From positions 252,229,239 through 252,293,238 of the forward strand of contig JALIGW010000002.1 in assembly GCA_023053685.1 (NCBI GenBank): a stretch of DNA of 64,000 nt, given 5' to 3'. The stretch comes from Diadophis punctatus similis (lineage: Eukaryota > Chordata > Lepidosauria > Squamata > Dipsadidae). The notes beneath the pieces were generated by a model. That model searched no databases, was not told where the DNA came from, and was given only the letters and a program-made list of their open reading frames with translations. The position numbers and the translations under genes are program-made. Positions within the stretch are counted from its first letter, which is position 1. Each line of letters begins with the position of its first letter. Below, in pieces: positions 44,831 through 55,560 of the stretch.

Positions 44831-44940
44831 CATGCGTTCCAGCTGTCTCTTACATCTCTCCCCCCCCCCCCCCCCAGACTAGCAATGCCATTACGGTACT
44901 GTATTCACTGCTTTCTAGGCGCGAGTGTTGCTTCTTTGAA

Positions 44941-44957
44941 GAGCGCCATCTAGCGAC
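44941..44957 (-). promoter_or_regulatory. CTCF-like motif upstream of first exon
   Basis: GAGCGCCATCTAGCGAC, the same as at 30672. Confidence 0.42.
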
Positions 44958-45154
44958 ATAAAGATGGAGGCTCGCTCCGTATTCCAGGGCAGGAGCGAAG
45001 CGCCCCTTTACATGCCTCTTTTCTGGCCCTTGGTGCTGTGCGCATCTCGGCTGCTGGGGGAGACACGTGACTTTCCTCCGCACGGAGACAGCGGCTGGGT
45101 CGCCCGGCTACAGCCGATGCTCTGTGTCATAATGGGCTCCCAGGAGGAGGAGCA

Positions 45155-45480
45155 AGAATGGCACCTGACATCAACATAGTAAGGCCAGGAGGTCTGGTTA
45201 ACTTATAAATTGAACAAAACCAAGAATCACCTTTTTGGGATTCCCAGATCATCAAAATGCCATCAACTTTACTAGAAGTGATCTGTATTTTGCAGGGCAA
45301 GTACATTTTAAATGCAGACGCTTTGCATTTTGCCACCTGCGGGGATTTTGCCACATACGGGGTTTATTGGTTTCTGTAATAAGGTTTTATTGCTGTAAAC
45401 CAGGTGGAGTCATATGAGTTCGGCTGCCATATACATTTTGTTACTGAATAAAAATACATACATATTTATATCCCCATTTA
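45155..45480 (+). mobile_element. LINE-like 3' end
   Basis: Abrupt join to unit sequence at about 45155 (GGAGGAGGAG then CAAGAATGGCACC). Same repeat as 9920-10330; ends with ACTGAATAAAAATACATAC. Confidence 0.5.
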
Positions 45481-45767
45481 TTATATGTAGAAATAACTCA
45501 AGGTGGTAAACATACCTAATACAGATCACCCTACCCTACCTTACCCTACCCCTCATGTTTAATACTAAGATCTGTTTCACTAAAAAAAATAATGCAAGAA
45601 ATCAAATGGTAAATTGCTTACTGTAGCTGGCTTTCAAACGAGAAAAGAAACAAAGTTCAAGATTCCTCTACACAGATCAAGTTTTGCCTCAAGTGCAATT
45701 TCTTGTGTGTGATCATAGAGGAATTTTGTGCAAAACAGTGTTTGTCTGCAATCTGGTTGTTGAATGG
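45481..45767 (-). other. 3' region of the 14-finger truncated gene
   Basis: Homologous to 10330-10540, 41441-41657 and 58220-58390. No gene. Confidence 0.45.
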
Positions 45768-46994
45768 TTACTCCCCTAAGTGTAATCTTACATGATTTAT
45801 AAGGCTAGAATTAGTACTGAAATCTTTCCCACAATCCGGACATTCATACGGTTTCTCTCCTGTGTGAGTCCTCTGGTGTTTCACCAAACTGGAATTCTGA
45901 CTGAAACTTTTCCCACATTCAAGACACTTATATGGTTTTTCTCCTGTGTGAGTTTTCTGGTGATTCACCAGCTCGGAATTCTGACCAAAATGTTTCCCAC
46001 AATCTGAACATTCATATGGTTTTTCTCCTGTGTGAGTCCTCTGATGTCTCACCAGATGGGAATTCTGACTGAAACTTTTCCTACAATCTGGACACTCATA
46101 TGGTTTTTCGCCTGTGTGAGTCCTCTGATGTTTCACCAGGTAGGAATTCAGACTGAAACATTTCCCACAATCCAAACACTCATATGGTTTTTCCACTGTA
46201 TGAGTCCTCCAATGTTTCACCAGGTTGGAATTCAGATTGAAACTTTTCTCACAATCATGACACTTGTATGGTTTCTCTCTTGTGTGAGTCCTCTGGTGTA
46301 CCACCAGGCTAGAAATATGAGAGTAACCTTTCCCACAATCACAACACTTATATGGTTTCTCTCCTGTGTGAGTCTTCCGATGATCCACCAGGTGGGAATT
46401 CTCCTGGAAACCTTTCCCACAATCTAGACATTCATACAGTTTCTCTCGTTTGTGGATCCTCTGGTGTATCAGCAGGCTAGAACTCCGAGAGAAACATTTT
46501 GCACATTCACAACACTTATATGGTTTCTCTCCTGTGTGAATCCTCTGATGATCCACCAGGTTGTAATTCTGCTGGAAACTTTTCCCACAATCTGGACACT
46601 CATATGGTTTTTCTCCTGTGTGAGTCCTCTGATGTTTCACCAGGTTGTAATTCTGCTGGAAACTTTTCCCACAATCTGGACACTCATATGGTTTCTCTCC
46701 CGTATGAGTTTTGTGGTGTTTCACCAGGTTGGAATTCTGACTGAAACTTTTCCCACAATCTAAACACTTATATGGTTTCTCTCCCGTGTGAGTCCTCTGG
46801 TGTACCACGAGATTGGAATTGAAACGGAAACATTTCGCACAATCCGGACACTCATATGGTTTCTCTCCCGTGTGAGTCCTTTTGTGGATGACCAGGTCAG
46901 AATTCAAAGTGAAACTTTCCCCACAATCCAGACATTCAAAGTGTTTTTTCCCAGTGCGAGTCCTCTTGTGTCTCACCAGATTGTGTCTCACCAT
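45768..46994 (-). CDS. C2H2 zinc-finger ORF, 14 fingers, 5' truncated
   Basis: 408 residues. The first 18 residues ([15 protein letters not shown]..) are the tail of a broken finger, followed by 14 fingers with intact zinc ligands ending LHLGE. The leader and first two fingers present in other copies are deleted: the finger remnant joins directly to upstream sequence at about 46985, as in the copy at 62739-63430. No natural start context is evident, and the first Met is internal to a finger. The first exon at 50000 could still splice toward it, but 5' coding sequence would be missing. Finger 6 linker is HKREKL. Possibly a pseudogene with an intact frame. Confidence 0.7.
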   Translation of the reverse strand: MVRHNLVRHKRTRTGKKHFECLDCGESFTLNSDLVIHKRTHTGEKPYECPDCAKCFRFNSNLVVHQRTHTGEKPYKCLDCGKSFSQNSNLVKHHKTHTGEKPYECPDCGKSFQQNYNLVKHQRTHTGEKPYECPDCGKSFQQNYNLVDHQRIHTGEKPYKCCECAKCFSRSSSLLIHQRIHKREKLYECLDCGKGFQENSHLVDHRKTHTGEKPYKCCDCGKGYSHISSLVVHQRTHTREKPYKCHDCEKSFNLNSNLVKHWRTHTVEKPYECLDCGKCFSLNSYLVKHQRTHTGEKPYECPDCRKSFSQNSHLVRHQRTHTGEKPYECSDCGKHFGQNSELVNHQKTHTGEKPYKCLECGKSFSQNSSLVKHQRTHTGEKPYECPDCGKDFSTNSSLINHVRLHLGE

Positions 46995-47463
46995 TTTGGC
47001 TGTCCAAGGAACCTTTTCCTTTCCACTGACTTCCAGTTATTTCCACTTTTTCTTTATTCCGATATTATCCCCTTGACTTCTTAGGTAATGTTTGCTTCAG
47101 TTCCACACACTCTTATTTTTTTCCAGCTCAAAACTTTGTTCTTGTTATTCTCCCCTTTGTCTCTCATCTGCTGAGGAAGGAGAACAGTTTTTACTCTTTC
47201 TGGAGTATCCACCCCTCAGGAGCTCCAATTCGGTCTGCAACATGCCGGGAATGGCCTGCGCAAGACGGAAAGGAGCATTGGATCCCCCCCTCTGAACCAC
47301 CATTTTGGCCGGCTATGTGCAGGGCGAATGTTGCAGAGCATCTGTGGTTGTTCGTAAGGGCAAACAACTGACGTGGTGCTGCAAGATTCATACTTTCGCT
47401 AGGGGCCCTTATTGCGTAACTTTCAACGTTCACTAAGGGAATGCACATAACCCAGGGACTACC
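46995..47463 (-). other. Region upstream of truncated finger exon
   Basis: Same as 18700-19215 and 63430-63920: TTCCTCAGCAGATGAGAG on the minus strand near 47175. No coding frame. Confidence 0.45.
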
Positions 47464-47876
47464 TGAACAGGTAGTCCTCCAATTACAGCATTTCTTTTAG
47501 TGACTCTTTGAAGTTATAACAGTACTGAAAAAGTAACTTATAACCAATATTTTTCACACCTACGAGTCTTGCAGCATCCCCGTGGTCATGTGATAAAAAT
47601 ACAGTCTTTTCGCAATTGACTCATATTTATGACTCATATTTATATTATACCCAGTGTTCTGGGGTAACGTGTCCCTCTTTCGTGACTTTCTGACAAGCAA
47701 AGTCAATGGGGAAGCCAGATTCACTTCAACAGTTTGATTGATTTAATTACTGCAGTGATTCACTTAACAAGTATGACAGGAAAGGTCGTAAAATGGGGCA
47801 AACTCACTTAATATATGTTTCACTTAGAAAAAGAAATTTTGGGCTCGATTGTGATCATAGGTTGAGGATTACCTGG
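47464..47876. repeat. CAGGTAGTCCTC repeat, uninterrupted copy
   Basis: The ends CAGGTAGTCCTCC and GAGGATTACCTG. It is the version without the MITE found at 19377-20156. Non-coding. Confidence 0.65.
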
Positions 47877-47934
47877 AATGAACTACAGAACAAAACCTTG
47901 AAGTGTCAACCCATATTGCTTCCGAACACATCTA

Positions 47935-48519
47935 CCGTGTTTCCCCGAAAACGAGACCCAACCAGAAAATAAGCCCTAGCATATTTTGCGCCCAACAGCA
48001 ATAGCACATAGACTTATATACTGCTTCACAGTGCTTTTCAGCTCTAAGTGGTTTACAGAGTCAGTATATTTCCCCCAACAACTTCGGCCCTCATTTTACC
48101 CTCCTCGGAAGGATGGAAGGCTGAGTCAACCTTTAGCCTGGTGAGATTTGCCTGTGTGCCCCACTCTGTGCTCCACCTGAAAAATGGAATCGAAACTTTG
48201 GTTTTTCTCTGGAAGGGTGAAATGACCCAACGGGCAGAAGGGTGTGATTTTTCGCTTGGTTCTTTCTGCCTTTCCTTGTTCTATTTCCTGGATGGACCTT
48301 TTCCCAAATTCCAGTCACTTTGCTTTTCTTTTTAACACAGGAGGCGGTGAGCATGCGGGGATCGTGGTGTGGTGCCAGCCCTGCCCCTGCTTCACCTCGT
48401 GGTGGCAGTACCAGTCCACTGGACACGCTACGCAGCTGCTTGTGTGAAAAAAAAAGCCCTAATGGGTCTTTTGTAGCAAAAATTAATAAAAACCCGGACT
48501 TATTTTCAGGGAAACACGG
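47935..48519. mobile_element. MITE (CCGTGTTTCCCCGAAAATAAG family) with SINE
   Basis: The ends CCGTGTTTCCCCGAAAACGAG and ACTTATTTTCAGGGAAACACGG, flanked by TA. It is paralogous to the insertion at 20452-21500 (same flanks), so it predates the duplication. It holds a truncated tRNA SINE (47998-48165) and is shorter inside. Confidence 0.8.
47998..48165 (-). mobile_element. Truncated tRNA-derived SINE
   Basis: CAGCAATAGCACATAGAC.. to GGAAGGATGGAAGGCTGAGT. It matches the 3' part of the SINE at 7305-7535; the tRNA-like head is missing. Confidence 0.6.
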
Positions 48520-49125
48520 TAGATAGGAGATATTATTTTTCCATCCGCATTTTTGCAGTGACTAAATCTCAGAATTACTCCGAGCAGCCTTCCCAATTTC
48601 CAGAGAAGTTAAGATTCCTGCTTTGAATATTCCCAGGCAGCTTCCAGAAAACATTTGGAGAGAGCTAGTTTGTAGAAAGCTGATCTAAAGAGTCCTGGGC
48701 TTGTAGTTTGGCTCTCAGTCGCCCTCAAAACCTCTCTACATCCCAAAATTTTATGACTGATTTCCTTTGGCTCCCAAGGATTTAGGACATGGAAGCATCA
48801 GCAAGCCAGCGGCTCTAAGGAATCTAGCCTCATTCCTGCTGGGCATGACTGATTTTAAGTCTGCTAAATGCCATGTGTTTCTGTATATTGCTTAGCACAG
48901 AAATCTCCATTAAGTCAAAGTGAGTGAGAAAGCAAGGTCTAGAAAAAGGGAGCTCGAAAAGAAGCTGCCTGTATTTGGTAAACAAAATAAGTACCCTTTT
49001 GAAAGAAATGTTTGAAAGTCTTGTAAAAAGAATGATAGCAAATCACACATATATGCATGCCAATTCACACAGAAATACACAACTAAGAATTTGTTTATGT
49101 AAGCAATTATGTGTACTTCAGTGCG
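48520..49125 (-). other. Unit intron, no gene
   Basis: Parallel to 21500-22100. No exon recognised. Confidence 0.45.
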
Positions 49126-49129
49126 CACA

Positions 49130-49625
49130 AAGTATTAGTGCCGCTTTGCAAAACCCTAGTAAGACCACACCTGGAACACTGCAACCAATTTTGTTCACAA
49201 TACTACTTAAAAGATGTTGAGACTTTGGAAAAAGTTCAGAGAAGAGCAGCTAAGATGATCAAAAGCCTGGATATGAAACCACATGAAGAACAGCTGCAGA
49301 TTTTGGGTCTGGCTAGTCTAAAGAAAAGAAGACGTAGGGGTGATATGATAGCAGTATTCCAGTATTTGAAAGGCTGACACAAAGAAGAGCGGGTCAAATT
49401 ATTCTCCAAAGCACCAGAAGACAAGAAACCGGGAATTGAGGAGAAACTTCCTAACAGTAAGGACAATTAACCAGCGGAACAGCTTGCCTTCAGAAGTTAT
49501 GGGTGTTCCATCTCTGGAGGTTTTTAAGAAGAGATTGGACAATCACTTGTCTGAAATGGTATAGGTTCTCCTGCTTGAGCTGGGGGCTGGACTAGAAGAC
49601 TTCCAAGGTAGTTCTGTTCTGTTTC
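49130..49625 (+). mobile_element. CR1 LINE 3' end
   Basis: LVRPHLEHCNQFC-like, then VQRRAAKMIKSLDMKPHEEQL, then [15 protein letters not shown], then the 3' tail GGGGCTGGACTAGAAGAC. Frameshifted. 5' truncated. Confidence 0.85.
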
Positions 49626-49999
49626 TACTAATTCTGTTCCTAATTTTATTCCTATTTTATTCATGGAAGTAAAATGACGCAATAGGAAAATAAATTTTAG
49701 AGGTAACGAACCTCTAAGCAAAATCCCAGAAGAGACCAGTGGCAGATCAGTCCCATAATGTTGCCAAGAAAACAACATGTCCGTAAAATACCCAAGGAAT
49801 TAATCTTAATCTCAAGGATTTTTTAAATCTTCCAACCAGCAAAAGATTGTGATCTCCAGGACTGCAGCACCGGTGGAATAAAATCCGGGGTGAGAAGGAA
49901 TATGTCGAAGCCTAGTGGTTACTCTGCTTTTACACAGCGGAGGAAACCAGGCGGCCCTAACTTGCTCCCGGCTTCTTTTCCGACCTGACCACGACTCAC
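49626..49999 (-). other. Intron next to first exon
   Basis: Unit sequence (ATGTTGCCAAGAAAACAAC.., AAATCTTCCAACCAGC..). No gene. Confidence 0.45.
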
Positions 50000-50125
50000 C
50001 TTCCAGCAGCCGCTTGGACCATGGGAAAAGCCAGACAGGCACCATCCACGCCTCCCACCGCCTATGGGAGCCGAAAGAGGAAGTTCCTCTCCCCATCTCT
50101 TTTCTCGTCTAGAATAGATCCTTTC
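50000..50125 (-). other. Candidate first exon of the truncated 14-finger unit
   Basis: Ends CAGCAGCCGC on the plus strand; the minus-strand donor is GTGAGTCG (complement of 49992-49999). Divergent type, closest to the copy at 32195. Confidence 0.5.
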
Positions 50126-50224
50126 TAGCAATATTCAGTGGTTTTAACTCTATCACTCCCATTGGATATCGGATCCCAGCCACCACCAATGCCGCTATTA
50201 GAGTGGTTTTCCAGCGTGGTGTTA

Positions 50225-50241
50225 GAGCTTCATCTAGTGAC
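50225..50241 (-). promoter_or_regulatory. Decayed CTCF-like motif
   Basis: GAGCTTCATCTAGTGAC. The central CG has become TT, which should weaken it. Confidence 0.3.
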
Positions 50242-50839
50242 ATAAGACTGAAAATAAGCTCTTTCCGATGTTTTTAAGATTTTTTTAATGAAGTGCCGCT
50301 TTCCACTGTTAAGCGACCACATCCATAATTTTTCTCAAGGACGATCTAGCCCCAATCTGTCCTTGGGGACCTGCAGGAACGTCCTCATCGTCACTGCAAC
50401 TGAGCCTAGCTTCATTTGCAAGAACTAAACCAAGGGAAAGCATCAGTGGGGGACGACGACGACGACACAAACGTGCCATCAGGATCCCTACAGTAAGGTG
50501 ACCAGATTTTAACATTGGTAAAGAGGGACACCATTGACCGGGGTGGGGGGGTGGGGGGGGGGTTCGGGGTGGGGTTCCTGAGGGGGGGGTTTCCTGAGGG
50601 GGGGTGTTCCTGATTAAAAATTTGGTCTATACGGAGCAACAAAAATTTTCATAGAACGCAAAAATAGTATTGTAATATATATATTTTTAATTTCAACATA
50701 AGTACAATTTACAAATATAATACATTAAAAATATGTATAGTATTATTTTATTCTTTGGCATATTTCTCATTTGAGTGAATTTTTTTAGTAGACTTCCTGT
50801 CGTTTAAAATTTAAAATTCAAGAAAATTTATGTATTTAT

Positions 50840-50843
50840 GAAA

Positions 50844-50882
<39 letters not shown>

Positions 50883-51030
50883 ATAGAATAGAATAGAATA
50901 GAATAGAATAGAATAGAATAGAATAGAATAGAATAGAATTCTTTATTGGCAAAGTCAGTGTGATTGGACACAAGGAAAGAGTCACCCTGTGACATTCTTG
51001 GTTTTGAGCCTGACAAGACTTTTGATAACT
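50840..51030 (-). repeat. (AAAT)n and (GAATA)n with LINE-like tail
   Basis: (AAAT)n to about 50884, then GAATA repeats to 50939, then TTCTTTATTGGCAAAGTCAG and GTGATTGGACACAAGG. A 3' end followed by a microsatellite is what snake CR1 elements are known to seed. Family assignment is an inference. Confidence 0.55.
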
Positions 51031-51140
51031 AGAGTCAGGGGTGTCCAACCTTGGCAACTTTTAAGACCTGTGGACATCAACTCTCAGAATTCTCCAGCCA
51101 GCTATGCTATGCTGGCTGGAGAATTCTGGGAGTTGAAGTC

Positions 51141-51406
51141 TGTCAGAGTTACGCAATAAATCAGAAGCTTCAAAAGATAACTGCATTTTGCTGATTCAAA
51201 TAACTTCTTTATAAGTAGAATAAAACATTTACAATACCACTCTTTGTTTCAGATCACATGTTGAGATGTTTTCATACTGGAGTATAATGGTGGACAGAGT
51301 AAACCACACCCTTCTTCTTGCTAAGTTTCTGGACATGCTCAATTAACACTTCAGCCCAATTGGCTGACTCAATCACATGGCTCTCCCAGTCATGAATATT
51401 CCAACA
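51141..51406 (-). repeat. copia 3' LTR
   Basis: 266 bases, TG..CA, matching the other LTR by eye throughout. The purine-rich tract next to it (complement of 51407-51417, GAAGGGAGGAG) is the expected plus-strand primer. Confidence 0.92.
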
Positions 51407-51662
51407 CTCCTCCCTTCATTACTGGGAGAGACATCAAACCTATTGGATTTAAACATTTCCTATAATGGACGCCACCCAATGGTTTGGTCATCATGTCTGC
51501 TAAATTATCCTCTGAAGAACAATGATGTAAACGTATCAATTTTTCTTTTACAGCTTCCCTGACATTACAATACTTTAACTTTACTGGCAGAATACCTGTC
51601 TGGCGGTACCCCTCTGTTACTACGCTCTGACCTACGTGGCATTGCCTGTACTTGTGTTTCAA
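51390..51662 (-). pseudogene. copia RNase H C-terminal remnant
   Basis: Contains KYCNVREAVKEKLIRLHHC followed by SSEDNLADMMTKPLGG, the usual end of copia RNase H. The residues before it come from the deletion junction. It is in a different frame from the upstream integrase ORF, so the join at about 51575-51590 is out of frame. The RT palm is absent. Confidence 0.8.
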
Positions 51663-53217
51663 GCTTTTCTGGCTTCATATCTTGTTCAGACTCTCCTCCC
51701 TGAACATAGACACCTTCAGTAAATGATTCACCATCATTAAATGAGTTATTGTCACTAAGTGGATCACCGTCGCTAAGTGGATCACCGTCACTAAGTGAGA
51801 CATTTTCAGAATTTGCATCAATTCTGTTCCAATTTTGTTCTGCAAAATTAGCAGACCTTGAAATCACTATCCTTTTACTTCCATCGCTAAAGCGATACCC
51901 TTTTGAGCCTGGCTCATAGCCCACAAATCTGAGCTTTCTAGCCTTTTGTTGTCCCTTTCTTCTGATTGCCTTTGGAATATGTACCCATGCAGTACTACCA
52001 AATATTTTTAAATGTGCTAGAGAAGGCTTTCTCCCATATAGCATTGCATATGGAGTATTATTGATGGATGAACTCCACAGCCTATTTACTAAATAATTGG
52101 CAGTCAGTATGGCTTCACCCCAATATGACCTGCTCATACCAGAATCCTCCAGTAATGAGTCTTTCATTGTTTGCAAAACACCATTTCTCCTTTCAGCCAC
52201 TCCGTTCTCCCCCGGTGTGTAAGGATTTGTGCGCCTGTGTCTTATTCCCAATTGTCTCAACCATTGTTGAAAATTTGTTGACATAAATTCAGAACCTCTG
52301 TCAGTTTGCAACTGACATACCTGTTGTTTGTACCTTCTCTCTACAAAACTTAACCATTGCTTAAATTGCTGTAGCACCTCTGTTTTACTCTTAAGTAAGT
52401 AGCAAAACCCAAACCTGCTGTAGTCATCCACAATGACCAGAGCATACTTTGCTCCTCCCAAACTGGCTTGCATAGGCCCAATTAAATCAGCATGCACCAG
52501 TTCTAGAGCTTTTGTGGTTTGTCTTGTGCTAAACTTGCTAACTGGGAATGCTTTGGATTTCGATGCTTTGCATACTGCACAATCCAAATATGCCTTACAT
52601 CCCTTCAAATCTAATCCTTCTGCAAATTCTTTCATTTGTTGAACAACCTTAAAATTAGCATGACCAAGTCGTCTGTGCAGAAGATGAACACACGAATTGT
52701 GTTCTGCTACATTTTTAACTATCTGGGAACAATGTGGGACCTTTTGTCCCTGCAATACATAAAGATTATCCTCTTTTATGCCCTGTGCACAAACATTCCC
52801 ATTTCTTTGGATGATACACTTCCCATTAACAAATGTGGTTTCATAACCTTGCTTGTCTAAACTAGACACACTTAACAAATTATGCTCCATTTCAGGTACA
52901 CATAACACATCAGTAAACCTGGATTCCAAATATGGAATTTGCACATCGCCTCTTCCAATGATTTTAGCCTTTTGACCATTGGCTAAGGCCACTTCTTCAT
53001 GGTTTCCTGGGAAAAATCTGGAAAATAAGTCAAAATTATTAACAATTGTTTGACTAGCCCCACTGTCAATCAACCATTTGTCTCTATTGTTATTATAACA
53101 AACTTTTGCAACTGCAATCTGTCCTTGCAAATAATGTCTCTTGTCTTGCATATTTCTTCTCTGTGCACAGCTTTTCTGCAGATGATTTGTCTCTCCACAA
53201 ATGAAACATGCTTTTTA
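51565..53217 (-). CDS. copia zinc knuckle, protease and integrase ORF
   Basis: The frame opens upstream of the first Met (53151) with a knuckle CFICGETNHLQKSC (CX2CX4HX4C). Then comes an aspartic protease with WLIDSGASQTIV, and the integrase zinc site (LLHRRLGH.. CAVCKASK). The integrase core follows, with catalytic acids in VHADLIGP, QTDRGSEF and the Glu of GVAERRN. The tail is RRSERSNRGVPPDRY, the stretch that normally precedes RT, but it stops eight residues later. Together with Gag this was once a single Gag-Pol frame. About 550 residues remain of a normal length of roughly 1,300-1,400. Confidence 0.9.
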
Positions 53218-53966
53218 ACTTGCTTGCAGAATTGTTGCTGTGTAACTTGATCTCTCCTGCCTCTGCTTTCCTCTTGTCTGCAGACACCTCGGCTGTTGCT
53301 AGAGATAGGCAGCCTGTGGAAAATTTTGCTAGAGACTTGCTGTAAGTTTCCACTGTACTCCTTGTTGGGCCCCCGCCTGTGGAATTTTCCATCAGCATGG
53401 CTGAAAAGCCTTTTCTCATATTCATTCAATAAACACGATTTCAAAGCCTCCAAATTCAAATCTGCTTCTGGCTTACTTTCAAAAATAGCTGATACAGTCT
53501 CCCAGCTTTGATCCAAACTGTTTAACACTAATAAAACTTTTTGGGACTCTGGAAACTTTACTCCACGTTGCTCCAATTCTAGAAAATTAGACTGCATTTT
53601 CATTAAATGATCTTCCATAGAATCTCCTGTCTGCAAACTCATTCTGAAAAGCTTTCTTGAAAGTTGGACCACATTACACGCAGAAACATTGACATGTACT
53701 GCTTTCAATTTCTGCCATATTTCTTTTGCAGACTTTAATTCAGCTACATTTAAGAATTGATCATCCCCCAGACTTAAAAGAAGATAAGCCATAGCTTTGT
53801 CATGAGCCTTTTGATCTGCTGCTCCAAGCACTTGTGGGGGGTCTGCTACAATGTCCCATAATTCTTTTGCTTTCAAAAAACATTCCATTTTTGCAGCCCA
53901 AATTAAATAATTTTTCTTCCCCAATTTAGGTATTGGACTGTCTTTAAATTCCATAGCAGCAGCCAT
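53070..53966 (-). CDS. copia Gag ORF
   Basis: 298 residues starting MAAAMEFKDSPIPKLGKKNY, then WAAKMECFLKAKELW and a Gag core (SRKLFRMSLQTGDSMEDHL, FPESQKVLLVLNSLDQSWE). It is a UBN2/gag-type copia protein that forms the particle. The frame leaves the true path at an A-run complementary to about 53213-53217, one base short, so that the zinc knuckle reads in the next frame. The residues after QVKK are therefore out of frame. Confidence 0.85.
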   Translation of the reverse strand: MAAAMEFKDSPIPKLGKKNYLIWAAKMECFLKAKELWDIVADPPQVLGAADQKAHDKAMAYLLLSLGDDQFLNVAELKSAKEIWQKLKAVHVNVSACNVVQLSRKLFRMSLQTGDSMEDHLMKMQSNFLELEQRGVKFPESQKVLLVLNSLDQSWETVSAIFESKPEADLNLEALKSCLLNEYEKRLFSHADGKFHRRGPNKEYSGNLQQVSSKIFHRLPISSNSRGVCRQEESRGRRDQVTQQQFCKQVKKHVSFVERQIICRKAVHREEICKTRDIICKDRLQLQKFVIITIETNG

Positions 53967-54068
53967 CCTGCTTTATTTTTCTTCTCTGCCTGTTCCTTTA
54001 ACAACACAGACAGCTTCTTATCAGCTTTAAATTATAATGCAGTTTTAACTTTACTTCTTGAGCGATTC

Positions 54069-54082
54069 CTGGGCCCATAACC
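54069..54082 (-). other. copia primer binding site for initiator tRNA-Met fragment
   Basis: In element sense GGTTATGGGCCCAG begins directly at the end of the 5' LTR. It is complementary to the anticodon region of initiator tRNA-Met and not to its 3' end. Drosophila copia is known to prime this way, with a cleaved 5' half of that tRNA. Confidence 0.8.
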
Positions 54083-54348
54083 TGTCAGAGTTACGCAATA
54101 AATCAGAAGCTTCAAAAGATAACTGCATTTTGCTGATTCAAATAACTTCTTTATAAGTAGAATAAAACATTTACAATACCACTCTTTGTTTCAGATCACA
54201 TGTTGAGATGTTTTCATACTGGAGTATAATGGTGGACAGAGTAAACCACACCCTTCTTCTTGCTAAGTTTCTGGACATGCTCAATTAACACTTCAGCCCA
54301 ATTGGCTGACTCAATCACATGGCTCTCCCAGTCATGAATATTCCAACA
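54083..54348 (-). repeat. copia 5' LTR
   Basis: 266 bases, matching the other LTR by eye. It would contain the promoter in element sense. No TATA box was confidently located. Confidence 0.92.
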
Positions 54349-54389
54349 AAGTCCACAAGTCTTAAAGTTGCCAAGTTTGAAGACCTCTG

Positions 54390-55560
54390 TTTTAAAGGGA
54401 CCATCCGGGCTTCCAGGAGCATCTCGTCTCCCAGGCAACGTTTCTTGCTGATCCTCAGATCTAATTATCCATTTCTATAAACTAATATTGAGTTGAAGGA
54501 ACTCAGCTGAAAAATAAATCTCAGTCCTGTGGAATATTATCTCCATAAGTGCTATATCTATTTTAAAATGAATGCTTGTTATAGTATTAATTTTTATGTA
54601 ATAAAACATGGAAACAAGGAAAATCTTCCAAAAGATCTTCAAACTCAGAAAGAGGTTCCACCCTCAAATTGGTATGCTAAATTATTAGCTGTGGAAATAA
54701 AGACCAGGATTAACTAACATAGGATGATGATGCTTCTAAAGGATAACACTACCAAGTGCTACTTTGGCCTTCCAAGGAAAAGGAGGCTGAATAAGAAGGG
54801 GAGGATTTGGTTGGCAATTTTAGATGCATTCTCCCCACTATTTTGTTAGGTTTACTAAGTTTCTATATTTTCAATAATAAAATGGGCTTTGTATATGCCA
54901 ATAGGAATGTGTCTGTACTGCAAATTCTAAAGACACAACGTAAATGCATGCTGCAGCAAAAAACAAGTCTTGTTATTATTTTCCGTCTGTTATTGCCTTT
55001 GTTAACATAAGTCCCTGCCTTCATTTTGATGTATAGTATGTCTGAATGAATTCATTACATTCACAAACTACAACAATATTCCCCAAAGTAGAATAACCCA
55101 TATTTTGTATCCATGTGTGACCCTGATCTTCAATGAATGTTTCTGCATAAGTTAAATGACATTGAACTGTTGAGCTAATTCCAAATTTGGTTCGCAACTA
55201 TCCAAGGATGCCCTTGAGCCAAACCTAATCCATGATTAAATTTATGTTCTTGTGTTTCTTCTTGTGCCTATAAAGTTTTGCATTTTCTTGACAATAAAGT
55301 GATCATCTGCCTGTATCTTTCAAAGATCTGGATATCCTCAAATATTTTTTCTGGAAATAACATTTTTTGGGTGATGTTCAATGACATTATACTTTCTTTG
55401 TTCTGATATCCTTATGTCCTTCATATCTTTCAATAATGAAATATCTATCTAGATTCTCAAACATGTACCTTCCTCCTCCTCCCTTAGATAACTAGGGATG
55501 TGTTTATTTGTGTCTTGTGCAGAAAAACAGCAAGGAAGATTTTTTCTAAAAACATCATTT
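54390..55560. other. Anonymous AT-rich interior of the 6.3 kb element
   Basis: No recognisable gene. Frames up to 67 codons (54529-54717, 54807-55010) have no known motif. No sister copy in the window. Confidence 0.4.

Larger units (their letters stand above)
51141..54348 (-). mobile_element. Ty1/copia LTR retrotransposon with deleted reverse transcriptase
   Basis: Minus-strand element 3,208 bases long. LTRs of 266 bases are at 51141-51406 and 54083-54348, each starting TG and ending CA in element sense; I see no difference between them. The target duplication AAGTC is at 51136-51140 and 54349-54353. The order Gag, zinc knuckle, protease, integrase, remnant of RNase H is that of Ty1/copia. 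RT and most of RNase H are missing, so it cannot copy itself. Identical LTRs suggest recent insertion, perhaps using proteins from an intact relative. Confidence 0.95.
51036..54389. mobile_element. Palindromic MITE split by the copia element
   Basis: The left arm starts CAGGGGTGTCCAACCTTGGC and the right arm ends GCCAAGTTTGAAGACCTCTG. They are interrupted at AAGTC (51136-51140) by the LTR retrotransposon and resume at 54349. Same family as 40756-40899. Confidence 0.75.

Noticed and set aside
51141..54348. Endogenous retrovirus
   Set aside because: Integrase lies before the (deleted) RT position, there is no envelope gene, and the LTR and primer site are copia-type.
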